Numbered from the stretch's first letter, positions 1 to 6,124 are shown. The stretch: 13,781 nt of DNA from Sulfurovum sp. (GCA_027046415.1 JALTYW010000117.1:1-13781); one strand, 5' to 3'. Notes: generated by a model not told the origin, from the letters alone. Numbers and translations: made by a program.

Positions 1-2
1 AT

Positions 3-71
3 CATAGAGGTGAAGATTTATACAAATTGCTGTTAAAAATCTTCAGAAAAGAGCCGCTAAAGTTATCATGA
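3..71 (+). CDS. Possible 3' end of an upstream gene (partial, unidentified)
   Basis: An open frame enters from the left edge and ends at TGA 69-71. Its visible tail is HRGEDLYKLLLKIFRKEPLKLS, given here as two pieces: HRGEDLYKLLL then KIFRKEPLKLS. The composition is plausible for a charged, helical protein C-terminus, and a repeat element starts 12 nt after the stop, as it does after several real genes in this window. The family cannot be recognised from 22 residues. The other two plus frames stop earlier. This is an inference from a short frame and could be chance. Confidence 0.33.
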   Translation, partial: HRGEDLYKLLLKIFRKEPLKLS

Positions 72-83
72 CCCAACTTTTTT

Positions 84-147
84 AGTTAAGAGTTAAGAGT
101 GAAGAGTGAAGAGTTTTGGTATGCTTTCTTTACAGAAAGCTTTTATT
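84..147 (+). repeat. Heptamer-hairpin element, copy A
   Basis: Four tandem 7-nt units (AGTTAAG at 84-90 and 91-97, AGTGAAG at 98-104 and 105-111) run into AGTTTTGGTATGC and then a 7-bp stem with a 4-nt loop (123-129 pairs with 134-140), followed by TTTTATTATTTATT. The same layout recurs at 7555-7623 in this orientation, and at 195-255 and 3837-3894 inverted. The hairpin plus T-rich tail resembles a weak intrinsic terminator for whatever gene ends at about 71. Confidence 0.8.
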
Positions 148-172
148 ATTTATTCGAAGGTGTAAGGATATT

Positions 173-286
173 ATGATGACCCTCTTACCAACACTAAAAG
201 CATTGCAAAGCAATGCAAACTACCACTCTTCACTCTTCACTCTTCACTCTTCACTAAATCTACCATTTGGAGCAACCAAATGGTAG
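173..286 (+). CDS. Putative 37-codon upstream ORF overlapping the ppk1 start
   Basis: AAGGA at 164-168 sits 4 nt before ATG 173 and 7 nt before a second ATG at 176. The frame begins MMTLLPTLKALQSNANY, continues through the inverted heptamer array (HSSLFTLHSS) and ends at TAG 284-286, so it overlaps the ppk1 ATG (280-282) by 7 nt in a different frame. If translated, its ribosomes would run through and open the 256-290 hairpin that covers the ppk1 start, a classic layout for translational coupling. Against this, most of the ORF is low-complexity repeat sequence, so the open frame may be accidental. A TATTAT at 169-174 could instead be a -10 element, in which case the mRNA would start downstream of this ATG. 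Confidence 0.28.
   Translation: MMTLLPTLKALQSNANYHSSLFTLHSSLNLPFGATKW
195..255 (-). repeat. Heptamer-hairpin element, copy B (inverted)
   Basis: Read on the minus strand, four perfect AGTGAAG units (255 down to 228) are followed by AGTGGTAGTTTGC and a hairpin with a GCATTGC/GCAATGC 7-bp stem and 3-nt loop (plus positions 200-206 and 210-216), then CTTTTAGTG. It faces copy A across about 47 nt, so the two form an inverted pair in the ppk1 leader. This is the only full copy that does not follow a gene end on its own strand. On the plus strand its sequence is transcribed as part of the ppk1 leader and is read by the small upstream ORF. Confidence 0.8.
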
Positions 287-290
287 ATTT
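256..290 (+). promoter_or_regulatory. Perfect 15-bp hairpin enclosing the ppk1 ribosome site and start codon
   Basis: Positions 256-270 are the exact reverse complement of 276-290, with the 5-nt loop AGCAA at 271-275. The right arm contains the ppk1 ATG (280-282) and codons 2-4. The best Shine-Dalgarno, GGAG at 269-272, spans the top of the left arm and the loop, 7 nt from the ATG. In RNA this would hide the start codon. There is no T-run, so it is not an intrinsic terminator. A role in translational control is inferred, not shown. Confidence 0.75.
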
Positions 291-2364
291 AAACGACCCC
301 CAGCTTTACTTCAACCGTGAGCTCAGCTGGCTGCAGTTTAACTCCCGTGTACTGGCGCAGGCGCTTGATGAGACACTGCCGCCGCTGGAGCGTTTGAAGT
401 TCCTTGCCATCTACGGTACAAACCTCGATGAGTTCTACATGATCCGTGTTGCGGGGCTGAAAAGCCTTTTTAAAGCACGGGTACAGCAAACGGGTCCGGA
501 CAAACTTACCCCTGCCGAACAGTTGAAACAGATCCGTACCTATCTGCACAAAGAGCACGACATTTTGGAGTCGTGCTACACCTCTATCATCTCGGAACTG
601 CATACGCACGGAGTACACATTAAAAATTTCGATACTCTCTCACAAGAAGAACAGGAAGAGGTGCGAGAGATCTTCTTTGAAGAGATATACCCTGTCATCA
701 TCCCCATTGCCATCGATGCTACCCATCCCTTCCCACACCTGAACAACCTCAGTTTCGCACTGGCGATCACCCTGCAGGATGAGTCACAGCACATCAAACA
801 CGGGCTGATCCGCATTCCCCGTATTTTACCGCGCTTTGTGCAGATAGACCATACCTTCATCCCTATTGAAAGTGTGGTAGAGCACTTCACTACAGAGCTT
901 TTCCCCGGATTTACCCCGCTGGCATCGACCCCGTTCAGGGTGACGCGTAATGCCGATATTGAGATTGAGGAAGAGGAGGCAGATGATTTTCTGGAGATCC
1001 TTCAGGAGGGGCTGCGTTCACGCAACAAAGGCTCACTCATCCGGCTCGAACTGCTTGAAGGGGTCGATGAAGACCTGCTTCAGTTCCTGCTGACACACCT
1101 GAACCTGAATGAACACGACATCTACCCCTACAAAAGCCTGCCGCTCAACCTCGGTGCACTCTGGCAGATTGTGGGAGACAAGCGGCTATCACACCTAGTA
1201 CTGCCCACCTTCACACCCAAGATCCTGCCACCGTTCGATACTGAAAATGTCTTTGAAGCGATCGAAAAACAGGATATTGTCCTCTACCATCCCTTTGACA
1301 GTTTCGAGCCGGTAGTACAGTTCATCAAGCAGGCAGCCGCCGATGCAGAGACCATCGCTATCCGTATGACCCTCTACCGTGCCGGGCAGAAGTCACCCAT
1401 TGTCAAAGCACTGATCGATGCGGCACGTGACGGCAAACAGGTAACGGTACTGGTCGAGCTCAAAGCAAGGTTCGATGAGGAGAACAACCTCCGCTGGGCA
1501 AAAGCCCTTGAAGATGCGGGTGCACATGTCGTCTACGGCATCCCAGGGCTCAAAGTCCATGCCAAGATCGCACAAGTCATTAAACGCAAGGGGCGCAAAC
1601 TGCAAAGCTATGTCCACCTTGCTACCGGGAACTACAACCCAACTACTGCCAAAATCTATACGGATATCTCCTACTTTACCGCCAAAGAGGTCATCTCTAC
1701 CGACGCGACCCACTTTTTCCACTTCCTGACAGGTTTTTCGACCTATACCAAACTGGGTACGCTTTTCATGTCACCTGTGCAGATCAAACCCAAACTGATC
1801 AAACTGATAGAGAAAGAGGCACAGCATGGCAAAGAGGGGCACATCATTCTCAAAGCCAATTCACTGGTCGATCAGGACATTATCAAAACCCTCTACAAAG
1901 CATCACAGAAAGGATGCCGTATTGAGCTGATCATCCGTGGGATCTGCTGTCTTAAACCGGGAGTCAAAGGGGTCAGTGAAAACATTACCGTCTCTTCAGT
2001 GATCGGGAAATACCTTGAACATCCCCGCATCTACTGGTTCAAACACCAGAAGGTCAAGACCTACATCTCCAGTGCTGACCTCATGCCGCGCAACCTTGTC
2101 CGCCGTGTCGAGCTGATGACCCCGATACTCGAACCAAATCTTTCACAGAAGATCGAGCAGATACTCATGCTGCAACTTGCAGACAATCAGCTGCGGTGGA
2201 CGCTCCAGCCAAGCGGTGAGTACATTAAAGTACCTGCACTTGGCAAGAAGGTCAACAACCATGAGATACTCGAACAGTATGTTAACAAAATTCACGACAA
2301 AACCAAAAAAGCGACACCGGACTATGTCAGCCGTTTGGCAAACCGGATACTAAAAGAAGGATAA
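280..2364 (+). CDS. ppk1: Polyphosphate kinase 1
   Basis: Polyphosphate kinase 1 reversibly transfers the gamma-phosphate of ATP onto a growing polyphosphate chain through a phosphohistidine intermediate. The 694-aa length is normal for the family. The N-terminal domain carries the signature FNRELSWLQFN (residues 12-22) and FLAIYGTNLDEFYMIRVAG. The two conserved histidines of the phospholipase-D-like catalytic domains are visible: H427 in GLKVHAK, expected to be the phosphorylated residue, and H581 in LEHPRIYWF, followed by the SSADLMPRN motif. The start at 280 fits the usual short tail before FNRELSW and has GGAG 7 nt upstream, although both lie in a perfect hairpin. It is followed 3 nt later by the carbonic anhydrase-like gene, so the two are probably cotranscribed. 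No strong promoter is seen upstream; a repeat pair fills the leader. Confidence 0.97.
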   Translation: MVDLNDPQLYFNRELSWLQFNSRVLAQALDETLPPLERLKFLAIYGTNLDEFYMIRVAGLKSLFKARVQQTGPDKLTPAEQLKQIRTYLHKEHDILESCYTSIISELHTHGVHIKNFDTLSQEEQEEVREIFFEEIYPVIIPIAIDATHPFPHLNNLSFALAITLQDESQHIKHGLIRIPRILPRFVQIDHTFIPIESVVEHFTTELFPGFTPLASTPFRVTRNADIEIEEEEADDFLEILQEGLRSRNKGSLIRLELLEGVDEDLLQFLLTHLNLNEHDIYPYKSLPLNLGALWQIVGDKRLSHLVLPTFTPKILPPFDTENVFEAIEKQDIVLYHPFDSFEPVVQFIKQAAADAETIAIRMTLYRAGQKSPIVKALIDAARDGKQVTVLVELKARFDEENNLRWAKALEDAGAHVVYGIPGLKVHAKIAQVIKRKGRKLQSYVHLATGNYNPTTAKIYTDISYFTAKEVISTDATHFFHFLTGFSTYTKLGTLFMSPVQIKPKLIKLIEKEAQHGKEGHIILKANSLVDQDIIKTLYKASQKGCRIELIIRGICCLKPGVKGVSENITVSSVIGKYLEHPRIYWFKHQKVKTYISSADLMPRNLVRRVELMTPILEPNLSQKIEQILMLQLADNQLRWTLQPSGEYIKVPALGKKVNNHEILEQYVNKIHDKTKKATPDYVSRLANRILKEG

Positions 2365-2367
2365 ACC

Positions 2368-2892
2368 ATGCTGATAAAATTTAAAGAGTGGACACCGAAA
2401 CTAGGTAAAAATGCCTGGATAGCCGAAGGGGCAAGCGTCATTGGACGCACCACCATAGGAGAAGACTCTGCCATCTGGTTTGGCTGTGTGGTACGTGGTG
2501 ATGTACACTTCATCACCATCGGTGACCGTACCAACATTCAAGATTTGAGCATGATCCATGTCACACATCACAAGAAAGCCGATATGAGCGACGGTAACCC
2601 GACAATCATAGGCAACGATGTCACTGTCGGACACCGCGTCATGTTACACGGCTGTACCATAGAGGATGCCTGCCTGATCGGTATGAGCGCAACCATTCTT
2701 GACGGAGCAGTAATCGGAAAAGAGTCCATTGTCGGTGCAGGAAGCCTTGTCACCAAAAACAAAAAATTCCCGCCACGAAGCCTCATTATGGGCAGCCCTG
2801 CCAAAGTTGTCAGAGAACTGACCGATGAAGAGGTAGCGGAGCTGTATGCCTCTGCCAAGAGATATGTGGCGTTTAAGAATGAATATCAATAA
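2368..2892 (+). CDS. Gamma-class carbonic anhydrase-like hexapeptide-repeat protein (YrdA/PaaY type)
   Basis: The 174-aa protein is a left-handed beta-helix of hexapeptide repeats (such as IGRTTIGEDSAIWFGCVVRG and VGAGSLVTKNK) with a C-terminal helix. The three histidines expected to bind the metal between subunits of the trimer are present: H64 in MIHVTHH, and H89 and H94 in VGHRVMLHG. The family includes gamma carbonic anhydrases, but many YrdA-like members have weak or no measured activity, so the reaction is not certain. The ATG is preceded by AAGGA (2357-2361) with 6-nt spacing, overlapping the end of ppk1, which points to translational coupling. No special link between polyphosphate and this family is known to me; the pairing may be only positional. 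Confidence 0.9.
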   Translation: MLIKFKEWTPKLGKNAWIAEGASVIGRTTIGEDSAIWFGCVVRGDVHFITIGDRTNIQDLSMIHVTHHKKADMSDGNPTIIGNDVTVGHRVMLHGCTIEDACLIGMSATILDGAVIGKESIVGAGSLVTKNKKFPPRSLIMGSPAKVVRELTDEEVAELYASAKRYVAFKNEYQ

Positions 2893-2946
2893 GGGCTAAA
2901 TGATTTCTTAGGTAGCCTTAAGACGTCAAGGGAATCTGACAGGAAT

Positions 2947-3024
2947 CACGCATTATCGTGTTTTCTTTTTTTCTTTGCTTCGTTTCTCTTTTTTCTTTGT
3001 CACGAAAACAAAGAAAAAAAGAAA
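2947..3024 (+). repeat. Polypyrimidine/polypurine inverted repeat, possible terminator of ppk1 operon
   Basis: A small hairpin (CACG 2947-2950, CGTG 2957-2960) runs into a T-rich tract. The tract holds two near-direct copies of TTTCTTTTTTTCTTTG, at 2962-2977 and 2983-2999. A polypurine arm at 3009-3024 is the exact reverse complement of 2962-2977 (16 bp). The same arm can instead pair with the nearer copy: 2989-3000 with 3008-3019, 12 bp and a 7-nt loop. Two mutually exclusive foldbacks therefore share one arm. The 207-nt gap between the carbonic anhydrase-like gene and the EI24 gene contains no other coding signal. Confidence 0.7.
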
Positions 3025-3068
3025 TGAAGAGTAGCAAAAGAAACAAAAAGACAATCATCTCGCTTTGA

Positions 3069-3094
3069 TAGAATAATAAAAGACACAACAGGAA
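3069..3094 (+). promoter_or_regulatory. Candidate -10 and ribosome site for the EI24 gene
   Basis: TAGAAT at 3069-3074 resembles a -10 hexamer and stands 26 nt before the ATG. AGGAA at 3090-3094 is a Shine-Dalgarno with 5-nt spacing. No -35 is recognisable. The ribosome site is convincing, the promoter only suggestive. Confidence 0.35.
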
Positions 3095-3099
3095 ACACC

Positions 3100-3753
3100 A
3101 TGAACAAAATCATCACCAAAAGCTTCAAAGACCTCTTCTCCGCCACCGTCCTGGCATTCATCGCCAAAACCACCCTCATCTCACTGGTACTGACCGCTGC
3201 CATCGCATGGCTCTTTGGCAGCACTGTCTCCTCTTTTGTCAAGCACTATCTGACATGGATTCCGTGGGAGTGGGTACAGACTACGGGTGCGTCCGTAGCG
3301 GTGATTGCCGTTGCATATATGCTCTTTGTTGCCATCCATGCCGTTGTAACCTCTTTTATGATCGAACCGCTATTAGCGAAACTAGCACAACAACACTACC
3401 CGAATTCACCGGTTGTCGGTACACCGAGCATTACAGCATCCCTGCTTGTGAGCCTTCGCTCAGCCGCTGTCTTTCTTGTCGTGTTCCTCTTTACCTTCCC
3501 GCTGATGTTCATACCGCTGCTTGGGGCAGTCTATATGCTCTGGCTCTGGTCTATTCTTATTAAAGCGCCAACCATTTATGATGTAGGCAGTATGTTCATC
3601 ACAGATAAAAAAGCCCTCAAAGCACGCAGCAGCAAAACGACCCTCCTTGCCATGATCGCCGCTGGGTTTAACTACATTCCACTGCTCAATATCTTCTCTC
3701 CTGTGTTTGCGCAGATTCTGTTTTTACATAGGATTGTGGGAGAGGATAGGTAG
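3100..3753 (+). CDS. EI24-domain integral membrane protein
   Basis: This 217-aa hydrophobic protein has about four to five membrane segments (roughly residues 17-39, 63-87, 122-152 and 182-208). The overall pattern, with a short cytoplasmic N-terminus and the region SMFITDKKALKARSSKT before the last hydrophobic block, fits the EI24 domain family. That family includes CysZ sulfate permease-like proteins and many uncharacterised members. CysZ itself is longer and better conserved, so sulfate transport should not be assumed. The start has AGGAA 5 nt upstream. It is the only gene in its transcription unit and converges on the exonuclease gene. Its stop codon (TAG 3751-3753) lies inside a TAGGTAG heptamer array. 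Confidence 0.72.
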   Translation: MNKIITKSFKDLFSATVLAFIAKTTLISLVLTAAIAWLFGSTVSSFVKHYLTWIPWEWVQTTGASVAVIAVAYMLFVAIHAVVTSFMIEPLLAKLAQQHYPNSPVVGTPSITASLLVSLRSAAVFLVVFLFTFPLMFIPLLGAVYMLWLWSILIKAPTIYDVGSMFITDKKALKARSSKTTLLAMIAAGFNYIPLLNIFSPVFAQILFLHRIVGEDR

Positions 3754-3792
3754 TAAGTTGTAGGGAGTAGGTAGGGTGCGAAATCTCACACC
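3747..3792 (+). repeat. TAGGKAG heptamer array plus GGTGCG-type hairpin
   Basis: Four 7-nt units (TAGGTAG, TAAGTTG, TAGGGAG, TAGGTAG; 3747-3774) run across the EI24 stop codon. Overlapping their end, GTAGGGTGCG (3771-3780) is followed by AAATCTCA and CACC (3789-3792). This tail matches the repeat pair at 5247-5338 at about 19 of 22 positions. Between here and 3837 (TTTAAACCG... GAAGCGCTAAGC) nothing else is recognised. Confidence 0.65.
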
Positions 3793-3836
3793 TTTAAACC
3801 GTTTATATTCATGAAGCGCTAAGCGTTGAGAAAAAT

Positions 3837-3894
3837 AAAATGAAAGCATTGCGCAGCAATGCATACCACAACTCTTCACTCTTCTCTCTTAATC
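3837..3894 (-). repeat. Heptamer-hairpin element, copy C, overlapping the exonuclease stop
   Basis: On the minus strand GATTAAG, AGAGAAG and AGTGAAG units (3894 down to 3874) are followed by AGTTGTGGTATGC and a GCATTGC/GCAATGC hairpin with a 3-nt loop (plus 3846-3852 with 3856-3862), then TTTCATTTTATTTTT. It is oriented like the gene it follows. The TGA stop of the exonuclease (3878-3876) is inside an AGTGAAG unit, and the protein's last residues (IKREE) are encoded by the array. The hairpin plus T-rich tail could terminate the rpe-trpF-exonuclease transcript. Confidence 0.78.
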
Positions 3895-4661
3895 CTTCTG
3901 CTCTTCTTGCTCGACGTCGAAAACTGCAGCAGGTCATCGGTCGTCTTGACATACTTTGGCAGGGTTTCGAAGCTCTTTAACATCACTTTGGAGGCGCATA
4001 AGGCATCGGAGTAGGCGCGGTGGTGGTTGGTTTCTTCCATGCCGAGTGCCTCGATGAGATAGGCAAGCCCATAGCGTTCACTCTCAAAAGTACGTCTGGC
4101 AAGGTCGATGGTACAGAATTTGGGGTTCCCGATGCCGCCAAGCCCGAAACGCTCGAAAGAGGCATCAAGAAAGGTATAGTCAAAGTTGGCATTGTGTGCC
4201 ACAAAGACAGCATCTCCCATAAACTGTCGCAAACCGGTCAACGCTTCTCTGCGTGTCGGTGCCCCAATGAGATCTTCAGGTTCGATACCGGTGATTTTCG
4301 TAATATACTCAGGCAGGTAGGCACACTCGACAAAGGTTTCATATCTGTCAACAACTTTGCCTCGCTCAACCATCACTGCACCGATCTCAATGACTTGAGA
4401 GGTACCTGGTTTGCTGCCGTTGGTTTCAATATCGATCACACAGTATTGTGCTTCATCGTAGGGTGTAAAAAAGGGTTTGAAGCGATAGGTATCCGCCTCC
4501 TGCTCGATAGGATAGCCTGAGGCTTGCAGCAAAATGAAAATTGTGTCACTCTCTTCAAGCAGTGTGGTATGCCTTTTGACCACATCTTCATACTGCTGCG
4601 GTGTCAAGGTGCCGCCGTGCTTGCGAAACGCGTCGGTCAGTTCACTAAAGCCTTTTCGCAT
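3876..4661 (-). CDS. DEDDh 3'-5' exonuclease, DnaQ/PolC epsilon-like
   Basis: This is a 261-aa 3'-5' exonuclease of the DnaQ superfamily. About 70 N-terminal residues of unknown role precede the nuclease fold. Exo I is CVIDIETNG (D77, E79), Exo II is HNANFDYTFLD (D161), and Exo III is HHRAYSDA (H214, D219), so all catalytic acids and the DEDDh histidine are present. It could act as the proofreading subunit of the replicative polymerase or as a separate repair or RNA-trimming nuclease; the sequence alone does not decide. The ATG at 4661 overlaps the end of trpF by 17 nt, with no strong Shine-Dalgarno before it, suggesting translation coupled to trpF. The C-terminal tail after about residue 250 is basic (SKKSRRIKREE), and its last residues come from repeat copy C. 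Confidence 0.9.
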   Translation of the reverse strand: MRKGFSELTDAFRKHGGTLTPQQYEDVVKRHTTLLEESDTIFILLQASGYPIEQEADTYRFKPFFTPYDEAQYCVIDIETNGSKPGTSQVIEIGAVMVERGKVVDRYETFVECAYLPEYITKITGIEPEDLIGAPTRREALTGLRQFMGDAVFVAHNANFDYTFLDASFERFGLGGIGNPKFCTIDLARRTFESERYGLAYLIEALGMEETNHHRAYSDALCASKVMLKSFETLPKYVKTTDDLLQFSTSSKKSRRIKREE

Positions 4662-5235
4662 TGGCGATAAAACGCTCTACTTTCGTAGGATCTTTCTTCC
4701 CCTTGACTGACTCTACGCCCGAGCTGACATCCACACCGTAAAATCCGTAGGCTTTGGCTTCTGCTACATTTGCCGCTGTCAGCCCGCCTGCAAGGATAAT
4801 TTTGGAGCAGTCAACATCTTTGAACCACTCAAGATTCAGCCGCTTTCCGCTGCCGCCGTAGCTTTCACTGTAGGCATCGACCAGACGGTAACGGTCGGCA
4901 AAACGGTGCAAATCTTCCGGTTTTTGTGCCCGTACCACAGGCAGGGTTTTGGTATCAATCGCATCAAGGGACTCCGCATCGACATCAAAATGGATCTGTG
5001 CCAAAGAGATACCGGTATAGCGACACACCGTATCGATGGTCTCAACTCCCTCATCGACAAAGAGTCCCACCCTCTCTACAAAAGGGGGAAGCTGGTCTAT
5101 AATATGCTTGGCATCTTTGGGGGTGATATATCGTGGTGACTTGTTGTAAAACACAAATCCAAGCGCATCCGCACCACATGCAACCGCATGCAAAGCATCT
5201 CTCAGATTGGTGATACCACATATTTTTACGCGCAT
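4645..5235 (-). CDS. trpF: Phosphoribosylanthranilate isomerase
   Basis: TrpF converts phosphoribosylanthranilate to CdRP in tryptophan synthesis. The 196-aa (beta/alpha)8 protein opens with MRVKICGITN, with catalytic Cys6. The general acid Asp120 is in RLVDAYSES, and the phosphate-binding loops are LAGGLTAANV (148-157) and GVDVSSGVE. An open frame extends 17 codons further upstream to 5286, but those codons cross a GGTGCG-type repeat. The start at 5235 gives the family's normal N-terminus and has AAGG 8 nt upstream, so 5235 is preferred. It lies 115 nt downstream of rpe, separated by a repeat pair, and overlaps the exonuclease gene by 17 nt. No other trp gene is in the window, so tryptophan genes are split here or clustered elsewhere. 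Confidence 0.95.
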   Translation of the reverse strand: MRVKICGITNLRDALHAVACGADALGFVFYNKSPRYITPKDAKHIIDQLPPFVERVGLFVDEGVETIDTVCRYTGISLAQIHFDVDAESLDAIDTKTLPVVRAQKPEDLHRFADRYRLVDAYSESYGGSGKRLNLEWFKDVDCSKIILAGGLTAANVAEAKAYGFYGVDVSSGVESVKGKKDPTKVERFIANAKRL

Positions 5236-5246
5236 AGTTTCAACCT

Positions 5247-5338
5247 TGTAGGGTGCGTAATCACGCACCATGTATTTCATTTTCAATATAGCCTTATGGC
5301 AATCTCTTTTTAAGCGGTGCTTGACTACACACCCTACA
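5247..5338. repeat. Inverted pair of GGTGCG-type (REP-like) repeats between rpe and trpF
   Basis: A 23-nt unit, TGTAGGGTGCGTA then ATCACGCACC (5247-5269), is itself a hairpin: GGTGCGT pairs with ACGCACC around a 4-nt loop. An inverted, slightly diverged copy (20 of 23 identical) lies at 5316-5338, with a 46-nt spacer. Together they form a REPIN-like unit in the rpe-trpF gap. A third relative is at 3771-3792. No transposase is nearby. Confidence 0.72.
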
Positions 5339-5341
5339 TTA

Positions 5342-5355
5342 TTTCACTCTTCACT
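5342..5355 (-). repeat. Two-unit AGTGAAG array at the rpe stop codon
   Basis: On the minus strand AGTGAAG (5355-5349) and AGTGAAA (5348-5342) follow the last rpe codons. The TGA stop of rpe (5353-5351) is inside the first unit, in the same register as in the exonuclease gene. The GTAGGGTGTG repeat at 5316-5338 follows directly, so the order is stop, heptamers, hairpin. Confidence 0.6.
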
Positions 5356-5992
5356 TCAAGGAGGCGATCGCCTCTTCAACCCCTTTTGGATGCTTATAGA
5401 CATACGATCCGGCAACAACAACATCCACGCCCGCATCGGCAAGCAGTTTGACATTCTGGTCGTTAACACCGCCGTCAACTTCAATGAGACAGTTGGGATT
5501 GCATTTTTCGATCATCGCTTTGAGGCGCTGTGCCTTTTCAATCACGGAAGGAATGAACTTCTGTCCACCAAATCCGGGGTTGACACTCATCAGCAGTACC
5601 ATATCAAGATCTTCGAGTAGGAACTCGATTGTTTCCGGCGGAGTATGAGGGTTAAGTACAATGCAGGGACGAATACCCAGTGAGCGGATATGCTGAATCA
5701 GACGATGCGGATGCTTCTCCTCTTCGATATGGAAGGAAATAAACTCCGGTTTTAGCGATGCAAAAAGATCAACAAAAAAGGTATTGTTCTCTACCATCAG
5801 GTGGATGTCGAGCGGTTTTGTCGCTGCCTTTGCAACCGCTTCGACCACTACAGGACCGATCGTAAGGTTTGGTACAAAGTGACCATCCATCACATCGACA
5901 TGCACAAGGTCACATCCGCCGTTACAGACTGCTTCGACATCCCGGGCAAGGTGCCCGAAATCGGCAGAGAGAATGCTGGGGGCTACCATCAT
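5351..5992 (-). CDS. rpe: Ribulose-phosphate 3-epimerase
   Basis: Rpe interconverts ribulose 5-phosphate and xylulose 5-phosphate in the pentose phosphate or Calvin cycle. The 213-aa TIM barrel begins MMVAPSILSADF. The metal ligands and catalytic residues expected of the family are seen: H31 and D33 in LVHVDVMDGHFVPN, H64 in DIHLMV, and D173 in EVDGGVN. The flexible loop MSVNPGFGGQKF and the phosphate-binding end VVAGSYVY are intact. An open frame continues upstream to 6091, but AAGGAG 6 nt before ATG 5992 and the family N-terminus favour 5992 (5989 is also possible). A TATAAT at 6046-6041 makes this the first gene of a probable rpe-trpF-exonuclease unit, divergent from rpmB. Confidence 0.96.
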   Translation of the reverse strand: MMVAPSILSADFGHLARDVEAVCNGGCDLVHVDVMDGHFVPNLTIGPVVVEAVAKAATKPLDIHLMVENNTFFVDLFASLKPEFISFHIEEEKHPHRLIQHIRSLGIRPCIVLNPHTPPETIEFLLEDLDMVLLMSVNPGFGGQKFIPSVIEKAQRLKAMIEKCNPNCLIEVDGGVNDQNVKLLADAGVDVVVAGSYVYKHPKGVEEAIASLK

Positions 5993-6040
5993 GATCTTCT
6001 CCTTTTCATAAAGCAAAGCTTCACCCAAAAAATTTTTGAT

Positions 6041-6046
6041 ATTATA
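6041..6046 (-). promoter_or_regulatory. -10 element of the rpe promoter
   Basis: The minus strand reads GATATAGCTATAATATC, with a perfect TATAAT at 6046-6041, about 50 nt before the rpe ATG. No good -35 is visible. This is common for vegetative promoters in Campylobacterota. Confidence 0.6.
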
Positions 6047-6118
6047 GCTATATCTTACTTTGAGTCCTGATTTACGTACATCACAAGGCAATTAACTCCC
6101 TCTTAAGTTTTTTTTGTC

Positions 6119-6124
6119 TATAAT
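6119..6124 (+). promoter_or_regulatory. -10 element of the rpmB promoter
   Basis: A perfect TATAAT follows a T-rich stretch (TTAAGTTTTTTTTG at 6103-6116), the typical upstream pattern in this phylum, 51 nt before the rpmB ATG. No TTGACA-like -35 is seen. It stands back to back with the rpe promoter, about 70 nt apart. Confidence 0.7.

Noticed and set aside
84..255. Tandem AGTGAAG units as a CRISPR array
   Set aside because: The units are 7 nt with no spacers and no cas genes nearby.
2368..2892. A polyphosphate-carbonic anhydrase functional system
   Set aside because: The 3-nt spacing shows cotranscription only; no shared pathway is known to me, and hexapeptide proteins of this type are found in many contexts.
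3100..3753. Calling the EI24 gene cysZ (sulfate permease)
   Set aside because: The domain superfamily fits, but length and context (no cysteine or sulfate genes) do not support that specific function.
4020..4520. Plus-strand open frame of 166 codons
   Set aside because: It is the antisense shadow of the exonuclease gene, which has full catalytic motifs on the other strand; no family pattern or ribosome site is seen.
5993..6091. 33-codon N-terminal extension of rpe
   Set aside because: It would cross the TATAAT promoter, and the family N-terminus with AAGGAG begins at 5992.
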